NCBI RefSeq assembly: GCF_963675985.1
Contig: NZ_OY780958.1
Coordinates: 744,001-808,000, forward strand
Direction of reading: 5' to 3'
Length of the DNA: 64,000 nucleotides
Source: an uncultured Roseibium sp.
Lineage (GTDB): Bacteria; Pseudomonadota; Alphaproteobacteria; Rhizobiales; Stappiaceae
Shown: one piece after another, positions 58,549-64,000 of the stretch
How the letters are laid out: each line of letters opens with the position of its first letter
Position numbering within the stretch: the stretch's first letter is position 1
Made by a program: the position numbers and the translations under genes
The notes under the pieces: model-generated
The model's database searches: none
What the model saw: only the letters and a program-made list of their open reading frames with translations
Told to the model about the DNA's origin: nothing

Positions 58549-59256
58549 ATGTTCTATCTTCTTCTGGGAATCCTGCTGCTGATCATGCTGCTATACGCAG
58601 CCCAGCATTTCGTTCAGGCCAATCCGGCCGATCTGGCGCGGACCCTCAGACAGGGGGCGGGCATCGCCCTTTTGGCGGTTGCCGCGATTTTTGCCGTTGG
58701 GGGAAGGTTCGCCTTTGCCGTGCCCCTGGCAGGTGTCGGGCTGTCGCTGCTCGGCTGGAAGCGTCTGGGCGGAGTGTTCGGCGGAGGAAGCGGGCAGGCG
58801 ACCCCGGGGCAGACATCCCGGGTGCGGACGGCCATGGTCGAGATGGAACTGGACCATGACAGCGGTGATATGACCGGAACCGTGCTTGCCGGGCGGTTCA
58901 CCGGCGCATCGCTGGCTGACCTCGGCGACGCAGATCTGAAGGCTCTTTGGGAAGAGACCGCGACGGATGCGCAGAGCCGGGCCTTAGTCGAAGCTTATCT
59001 CGACCGCCGGCTTGCCGGCTGGCGTGAACACTTCGAGGCGGATGGAGCAGAGCGGCAAGGCAGCCCTGCGAGCGCGGGCGCCATGACAGATGAGGAGGCC
59101 TACCAGATCCTGGGGCTTTCGCCCGGCGCCGGGGACGCGGAAATCCGAGCGGCGCACCGACGGTTGATGCAGAGACTGCATCCCGACCATGGCGGAAGCA
59201 CTTTCCTGGCGGCGAAACTCAACGAGGCTAAAGACACTCTTCTCAGAAGACATTGA
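58549..59256 (+). CDS. Membrane-anchored J-domain protein
   Basis: This 235-residue protein has two N-terminal membrane segments (about 1-18 and 38-60), a middle part, and a C-terminal J domain (about 170-235) with the catalytic HPD in LMQRLHPDHGGSTFLAAKLNEAKDTLL. This order, membrane anchor before a C-terminal J domain, resembles mitochondrial Tim14/Pam18. It may recruit DnaK to the membrane. It shares an operon with the VWA-like gene. Confidence 0.87.
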   Translation: MFYLLLGILLLIMLLYAAQHFVQANPADLARTLRQGAGIALLAVAAIFAVGGRFAFAVPLAGVGLSLLGWKRLGGVFGGGSGQATPGQTSRVRTAMVEMELDHDSGDMTGTVLAGRFTGASLADLGDADLKALWEETATDAQSRALVEAYLDRRLAGWREHFEADGAERQGSPASAGAMTDEEAYQILGLSPGAGDAEIRAAHRRLMQRLHPDHGGSTFLAAKLNEAKDTLLRRH

Positions 59257-59273
59257 CGACATCCGTTACGCGA

Positions 59274-60680
59274 TTACTGGTAGATGGCATAGCAGGCGAA
59301 TTTCGCCCGTTTCAGGGTCTTGCAGGCGCTTAAGGCTGCGGTTTTCGTTTTGAAGCCGACGAAGCGCGCGCGGTAGAGGGTCTGGCCGTTGGCCTTGACC
59401 GGTTCGGTGTAGGGTACACGGCGGTGAAGTTTGGCCCCGGCCGCGGTCGATGCCCGTTTCAGCATTTCCACTGCATCGCTTTCCGTTTCGGTCGCGGCGA
59501 TCTGGACCTGCCACCCCGGTTCCTGGTCCTTGGTGTCGCTGGTGGCCACCGTGACCGTCGTCTTTTCCGGGCGCGCGGGTGCTTCGGGCGGTATCGGCGG
59601 GAGACCGGCAGCCTCGAAGGCATTCGTCATGCGCGCCTTGACCACCTTCGGCGGGACAGGGATTGCTCCGGTAACAAGAATCGGGGCTTCGCGTTCCGCC
59701 TTGCTTGGCGGAGCGGCCAGGGCAAGCAGGTTAGACGGTGCTTTCGTCGCGGGTCCCGGTTTCCGGAACGGCTTGGGTACCTCGTCCAGCTTGGCGGCGA
59801 CGAAGGTCGGCGTGCGTCCGGCGGATGCGATGATCTTGTCGGTCACCGGCCCCTTGCTGGCACGCGGCAGATAGTTGTTGATCAGCTTCACCATCTGGGC
59901 ATTGCGGGAGCGGCCGGTCCTGCCGCCCATGACCACCGCGACGATGTGGCGGCCTTTTCGCTTGACGGAGGTGACCAGATTGAAACCGGACGCGCGTATG
60001 TAACCGGTCTTGATGCCGTCAACGCCCTTCACCCGGCCGAGCAGGCGGTTGTGGTTGCCGTAGCGGCGTCCACGATAAGTGTAAACCCGGGTCTTGAAGT
60101 AACCGTAGTATTGGGGGAACCGCTCCTGAATGGCACGGCCGAGCGTCGCCATGTCCCGGGCGGTCGTGTATTGCTTGGAATTCGGCAGGCCGTGCGGATT
60201 GCGGAAAACAGTCCGCTTCATGCCCAGTTGATGGGCGGTGCGGGTCATGCGCGCGGCGAATTTGGTTTCCGAACCGGCGATGTTCTCGGCAATGGTGGTG
60301 GCAACGTCGTTGGCCGACTTGGTTACCAGCGCCAGGATCGCATCCTTGACCTTGATCGTTGATCCCGGCTTCAGGCCGAGCTTCGAAGGCGGGCGGCCGG
60401 AGGCGTATTTGGAGACCTTGAACTTCGAGTTGAGCGAAAGGCGCCCGGCTTCCAGTTCCTCGAAGACCAGGTAAAGGGTCATGATCTTGGTGAGGGAAGC
60501 GGGGTAGCGGCGCGCATCGGCGGAAGACGAATAGAGCGTCTTTCCGGTCTTTGCGTCGACGACGATCCCCGCATATTTAGAGTTTGCCGACGCCGGCAGG
60601 GGAGCGGACAGAACGACTGCCGCCGCGATGCCGAACTTTACGAACAAACCCAGATTTCGTGCACTGCGATACAAACGCAT
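59274..60680 (-). CDS. D-alanyl-D-alanine carboxypeptidase with SPOR domain
   Basis: This 468-residue penicillin-binding protein has the signal peptide region FGIAAAVVLSAPLPASANS and the active-site motifs SLTK (Ser-x-x-Lys), SAN and KTG (DGIKTGYIRASG). An Ala/Pro-rich linker and a C-terminal SPOR domain (VQIAATETESDAVEMLKRASTAAGAKLHRRV...RARFVGFKTKTAALSACKTLKR) follow. SPOR binds denuded glycan at the septum, so the enzyme trims peptide stems there. Methionine at 60680 was chosen by the signal peptide; 60725 or 60761 are alternatives. Confidence 0.92.
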   Translation of the reverse strand: MRLYRSARNLGLFVKFGIAAAVVLSAPLPASANSKYAGIVVDAKTGKTLYSSSADARRYPASLTKIMTLYLVFEELEAGRLSLNSKFKVSKYASGRPPSKLGLKPGSTIKVKDAILALVTKSANDVATTIAENIAGSETKFAARMTRTAHQLGMKRTVFRNPHGLPNSKQYTTARDMATLGRAIQERFPQYYGYFKTRVYTYRGRRYGNHNRLLGRVKGVDGIKTGYIRASGFNLVTSVKRKGRHIVAVVMGGRTGRSRNAQMVKLINNYLPRASKGPVTDKIIASAGRTPTFVAAKLDEVPKPFRKPGPATKAPSNLLALAAPPSKAEREAPILVTGAIPVPPKVVKARMTNAFEAAGLPPIPPEAPARPEKTTVTVATSDTKDQEPGWQVQIAATETESDAVEMLKRASTAAGAKLHRRVPYTEPVKANGQTLYRARFVGFKTKTAALSACKTLKRAKFACYAIYQ

Positions 60681-61279
60681 ACCAAACACCGACAGTTCCC
60701 ATTCTGGGTCACGCACTTCCGTCATGGCTCCAAACCTAACCAGTCCGGTAGCCGGCGACAATCAAGCGGTTTCCCATATTCTTTGCGATTCATTTGATGG
60801 AAACGCAGTTACGAATGAGTAAATATAAATGCGAGAAAGCCGAAAAAATTTTAGATTAAAATTAGTATTAACAGCTTCTTAATTTCTTCTAATTTGCCAT
60901 TAAGGAGTAAGGCAATGTATTTATAGAATTATATTAATTATATTTTTCGGAATAATAAGTATTAATATTCGTATTTGGAATTATTCCCGAATCTTCGTTG
61001 TTGTTTTAAAGTTTAGAGTTTTCGGATTCTTTATTGTCTGCCAACTTGCTTGCGTGGAGCTTGCCGCGACCTACCTTGCGCTCTGGCTTGATATCGACGA
61101 TGCAGTGAGGGTGCTTCGGGGTTTTACGTATTCCAGGTTGATGCTGCAGCGCAAAAAAATCTTGACAAAATTTGTGCGGCGCATAATATCGTGTCGCAGG
61201 GTAACCAGTCGCCTTTAGAGGTGGCGCGAAGGGGGCGACGCTCGAAAGCGCAGTGGCTCCAGGATCAAGGGTTGGAAGA
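60681..61279. other. AT-rich intergenic region upstream of the phasin gene
   Basis: The stretch of about 600 bases between the carboxypeptidase start and the phasin is strikingly AT-rich from about 60810 to 61010, with long A/T runs, unlike its surroundings. No coding pattern was seen apart from a three-codon frame at 60915. Near the right end a promoter and palindrome for the phasin are listed separately. The AT-rich part may bind nucleoid proteins or be imported DNA. Confidence 0.6.
61143..61189 (+). promoter_or_regulatory. Candidate phasin promoter with PhaR-like palindrome
   Basis: TTGACA (61162-61167) and TAATAT (61184-61189) are 16 bases apart, a good sigma70-type promoter. The palindrome GCTGCAGC (61143-61150) lies 12 bases before the -35. 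PhaR, the phasin repressor, binds CTGC-rich palindromes, so this may be its site. Transcription would start about 85 bases before the gene. Confidence 0.6.
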
Positions 61280-61612
61280 ATGATGAACAATTTCGACGAA
61301 GTGCAGAAGCTGGGCAAGGACAACATGGATATGGCCATGGAGTCGCTCAACACCATGTCCAAGGCCATGCAGGCCATTGCCGCCGAGATGGCTGACTACC
61401 AGAAGAAGTCCTTCGAAGAAGGCTCTGCAGCGGTCGAGAAGGTTGTTTCCTGCAAGTCCCTCGACAAGGCTTTCGAAGCACAGAGCGATTATTTCAAGAC
61501 GGCCTATGAGGGCTTCGTCGGCGAAATGACTAAGCTCGGTGAAATGTACACCGACCTGTCCAAGGAAGCCTACAAGCCTTACGAAGGCATGCTCGGCAAG
61601 ATGGGCAAATAA
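61280..61612 (+). CDS. Phasin (polyhydroxyalkanoate granule protein)
   Basis: This 110-residue helical protein has the phasin pattern NFDEVQKLGKDNMDMAMESLNTMSKAMQAIAAEMADYQKKSFEEGSAAVEK and YFKTAYEGFVGEMTKLGEMYTDLSKEAYKPYE. Phasins coat PHA storage granules. ATG at 61280 follows GGTTGGAAGA. It is the only gene of its transcript, with a strong terminator after it. Confidence 0.92.
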   Translation: MMNNFDEVQKLGKDNMDMAMESLNTMSKAMQAIAAEMADYQKKSFEEGSAAVEKVVSCKSLDKAFEAQSDYFKTAYEGFVGEMTKLGEMYTDLSKEAYKPYEGMLGKMGK

Positions 61613-61698
61613 TCCAGGCTCTGGGCAGTCTGCGGTTATGCGCATCTGAGCCGGATCCCGGGTCTTCCCCGGGACACGTGTGGGTACAAGAGAATTTG

Positions 61699-61726
61699 AA
61701 CCCGGTTCGAAAGAGCCGGGTTTTTT
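61699..61726 (+). terminator. Terminator after the phasin gene
   Basis: A 10-pair stem AACCCGGTTC/GAGCCGGGTT (one GU) is capped by a GAAA tetraloop and followed by six T. It ends the phasin transcript. Confidence 0.9.
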
Positions 61727-62166
61727 GCGTTCTCGTTTTCTCGTGAAATGCTCGGATTTCGCGCAAACGTCCGGTTTCGGGCGGTCGAGATGGCCCTGTG
61801 GCCTATGAAAGCCAGGAATTGGCCTCTATCCCCAACCTTCGGCTTTCCATCCTTTTTCGACGGTTCTTGTCGTGTGACACCGTCTTTGCTTCTGATCTTT
61901 TAAAAGTTTTTTCCTATCCTACATACCTGTTGAAGGGCGGTGCCGGTTCAGGCCGACAATAAACCGCAGCCTCCCGATCAAATCGGCCATTGCGCAGGCG
62001 CGACTTGCGCGGCAGGATTGGTTGGAAAAATGAGCGAACCGGGAATGGACACGGGCGGCACGGGAAACCGGGCGGCTTCAGGGCCAAACAGGATTGAAGG
62101 CCTTTACTCCGGGTTTGCTGCTGATAGACTCGGTAGGTCATCGTTTGAAGGGCAGTAGACTGAAGT
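61727..62166. other. Intergenic region before clpS, no gene assigned
   Basis: These 440 bases hold no convincing gene. A 72-codon frame (61940-62158) has no known similarity and unusual composition, so it was not called. Near the left end is a series of short G/C-rich sequences; the right end must contain the clpS promoter. Confidence 0.5.
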
Positions 62167-62499
62167 ATGGCAGGCGGGGCTGACTTTGAAGATGGTGACG
62201 GCGACGCCGGAACTGTTGTTGTCACCAGGACCAGAACGAATACCAAGCGCCCGAACCTTTATCGGGTGCTGCTGCTGAACGACGATTACACCCCCATGGA
62301 ATTCGTGATTCACGTGGTGGAGAATTTCTTCCAGAAGAACCGGGAAGAGGCCACGCGCATCATGCTCCATGTTCACCATCACGGCGTCGGGGAATGCGGG
62401 ATCTTTTCCTACGAAGTCGCGGAGACAAAAGTGACGCAGGTCATGGATTTTGCCCGGAAACACCAGCATCCATTGCAGTGCGTCATGGAGAAAAAGTGA
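62167..62499 (+). CDS. clpS: ClpS adaptor protein
   Basis: ClpS delivers N-degron substrates to ClpAP. The 110-residue chain has PNLYRVLLLNDDYTPMEFVIHVVENFF, with the ND..T..EFV substrate pocket, and the C-terminal HVHHHGVGECGIFSYEVAETKVTQVMDFAR. It precedes clpA by 12 bases, the standard order. Confidence 0.96.
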   Translation: MAGGADFEDGDGDAGTVVVTRTRTNTKRPNLYRVLLLNDDYTPMEFVIHVVENFFQKNREEATRIMLHVHHHGVGECGIFSYEVAETKVTQVMDFARKHQHPLQCVMEKK

Positions 62500-62511
62500 A
62501 GGATATCACAC

Positions 62512-64000
62512 GTGCCGTCATTCTCTCGTAGTCTCGAAAAAGCGCTCCATCAGGCATTGGCTTTCGCCAACGAGCGCCAGCAGGAATACGCGACGCTCGA
62601 GCATCTGTTGCTTGCGCTCCTGGACGACCAGGACGCGGCCGCGGTCATGCGGGCCTGTAATGTGGATCTGGATGTGATCCGGCGGAATCTGCTCGACTAT
62701 ATCGAGACGGAGCTGGACAACCTGGTGACCGACAGCGACGAGGACTCAAAGCCGACCGCTGGTTTCCAGCGGGTGATCCAGCGCGCGGTGATCCATGTCC
62801 AGTCTTCCGGCCGGGAAGAGGTGACCGGGGCCAATGTGCTGGTGGCCATCTTTGCCGAGCGTGAAAGCCATGCGGCCTATTTCCTGCAGGATCAGGACAT
62901 GACCCGCTACGATGCGGTCAATTACATTTCCCACGGCATCGCCAAGCGGCCAGGCATGGCCGAGGCCCGCCCCGTCGAAGGCGCGGAAGAAGAAGAGGAA
63001 GCCCTGTCGGGCAATCCCAGCGAGAAGACGCCGAAGGCCAAGACCGATGCGCTTGAAGCCTATTGCGTCAACCTCAACGACAAGGCGGAGAAGGGCAAGA
63101 TCGATCCGCTGATCGGCCGTGACGACGAGATTTCCCGCACCATCCAGATCCTGTGCCGGCGGTCCAAGAACAATCCGCTGTTCGTGGGCGATCCAGGCGT
63201 GGGCAAGACTGCGATCGCCGAGGGCCTGGCGCGACGGATCGTCAACGAAGACGTGCCGGACGTGTTGAAGGACGCCACCATCTTTGCGCTCGACATGGGC
63301 GCGTTGCTGGCCGGTACCCGCTATCGGGGCGATTTCGAGGAGCGCCTGAAGCAGGTGGTCAAGGAGATCGAGGACTATCCGGGCGCGGTGATGTTCATCG
63401 ACGAGATCCATACGGTGATCGGTGCCGGCGCGACCTCGGGCGGGGCGATGGATGCCTCGAACCTGTTGAAGCCGGCGCTGGCCTCCGGCGCAATCCGCTG
63501 CGTCGGTTCGACCACCTACAAGGAATACCGGCAGTTCTTCGAAAAGGACCGGGCGCTGGTGCGCCGGTTCCAGAAGATCGACGTGAACGAGCCGACGATC
63601 CCGGACGCCATCGATATCCTGAAGGGCCTGAAGCCCTATTTCGAGGATTTCCACAAGGTCCGCTACACCAATGACGCCATCAAGGCGGCGGTGGAGCTGT
63701 CGGCGAAATATATTTCCGACAGGAAGCTGCCGGACAAGGCGATCGACGTGCTCGACGAGACCGGGGCGTCGCAGATGCTGGTTCCCGAATCCCGCCGGCG
63801 CAAGACGGTCGGCGTCAAGGATATCGAGAACACCATTGCCACAATGGCGCGGATCCCGCCGAAGTCGGTGTCCAAGGACGACGCGGAAGTGCTGTCCAAC
63901 CTGGGGCCGGACCTGAAGCGGGTCGTCTATGGACAGGACGATGCGATCGAGACACTTGCCTCGGCGATCAAGCTGGCTCGGGCCGGCCTGCGCGAGCCGG
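62512..64000 (+). CDS. clpA: ClpA ATPase, N-terminal part (cut by window edge)
   Basis: ClpA unfolds proteins for ClpP. The reading starts at GTG with AAGGA 8 bases upstream and runs to the window end (496 codons). It has the N-domain (LEKALHQALAFANERQQEYATLEHLLLALL), the first AAA+ domain with Walker A VGDPGVGKTAIAE, Walker B VMFIDEIHTVIGAG and the arginine finger region RALVRRFQ, and the start of the second AAA+ domain (DLKRVVYGQDDAIETLASAIK). It completes the clpS-clpA operon. Confidence 0.96.
   Translation, partial: MPSFSRSLEKALHQALAFANERQQEYATLEHLLLALLDDQDAAAVMRACNVDLDVIRRNLLDYIETELDNLVTDSDEDSKPTAGFQRVIQRAVIHVQSSGREEVTGANVLVAIFAERESHAAYFLQDQDMTRYDAVNYISHGIAKRPGMAEARPVEGAEEEEEALSGNPSEKTPKAKTDALEAYCVNLNDKAEKGKIDPLIGRDDEISRTIQILCRRSKNNPLFVGDPGVGKTAIAEGLARRIVNEDVPDVLKDATIFALDMGALLAGTRYRGDFEERLKQVVKEIEDYPGAVMFIDEIHTVIGAGATSGGAMDASNLLKPALASGAIRCVGSTTYKEYRQFFEKDRALVRRFQKIDVNEPTIPDAIDILKGLKPYFEDFHKVRYTNDAIKAAVELSAKYISDRKLPDKAIDVLDETGASQMLVPESRRRKTVGVKDIENTIATMARIPPKSVSKDDAEVLSNLGPDLKRVVYGQDDAIETLASAIKLARAGLREP

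Noticed and set aside
60901..60926. Three-codon reading frame with a good ribosome site
   Set aside because: Too short to be functional on this evidence; probably chance in AT-rich DNA.
61940..62158. 72-codon frame before clpS
   Set aside because: No similarity, no good ribosome site and odd composition; not supported as a gene.

Overview
The window looks like chromosomal DNA from a high-GC alphaproteobacterium. Several families point to the Hyphomicrobiales, perhaps a Stappia/Roseibium-like organism: an ATP12 F1-ATPase chaperone, the Anbu/ATP-grasp/alpha-E/transglutaminase cluster, sqdBDC sulfolipid genes, propionyl-CoA carboxylase, a phasin, DUF1489, and clpS next to clpA. The genus is inference. 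Genes are dense, many overlap by ATGA or TGATG, and the only clear mobile DNA is a decayed IS21 end near 32.2 kb. No prophage, CRISPR array or rRNA was seen.

Left part (1-16 kb). Minus-strand genes handle cobalt/nickel: an efflux pump (rcnA, cut by the window edge) with its CsoR/RcnR-type repressor, and a five-gene ECF-type uptake operon behind a cobalamin riboswitch. Next comes the class Ib ribonucleotide reductase operon nrdHIEF, behind a second cobalamin riboswitch. Together they form a B12-responsive neighbourhood: when B12 is plentiful, metal uptake and the B12-independent reductase should both be shut down. A HAD phosphatase, ATP12, the magnesium transporter mgtE and the Anbu peptidase cluster follow.

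Middle (16-36 kb). pccB and pccA sit about 5 kb apart. Between them lie a binding-protein plus GGDEF/EAL signalling pair, two tandem small secreted four-cysteine proteins, folB and another secreted unknown. A HAD phosphatase, a PAS-GGDEF cyclase and an acylphosphatase lead to the sulfolipid operon sqdBDC, then lipB, a stand-alone FliN-like protein and tRNA-Leu(GAG). Behind the tRNA are a broken GIY-YIG gene and an IS21-family remnant. A NUDIX gene and a LysR regulator divergent from MFS and LysE exporters follow.

Right part (36-64 kb). Here lie several unknown proteins, a second mgtE, a protein with twelve 17-residue RTX-like repeats, and a divergent ohrR/ohr pair with clear operators. A LiuR-type operon ends in isovaleryl-CoA dehydrogenase and also carries two thioesterases and a GNAT enzyme. 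A signalling-rich stretch follows (one diguanylate cyclase, two class III nucleotide cyclases), with a ClpP paralogue, a truncated globin lacking its heme ligand, thiE, a TetR gene with two operators, a VWA-like/J-domain pair, a D,D-carboxypeptidase with a SPOR domain, a phasin, clpS and the first third of its course into clpA, which runs off the window end.
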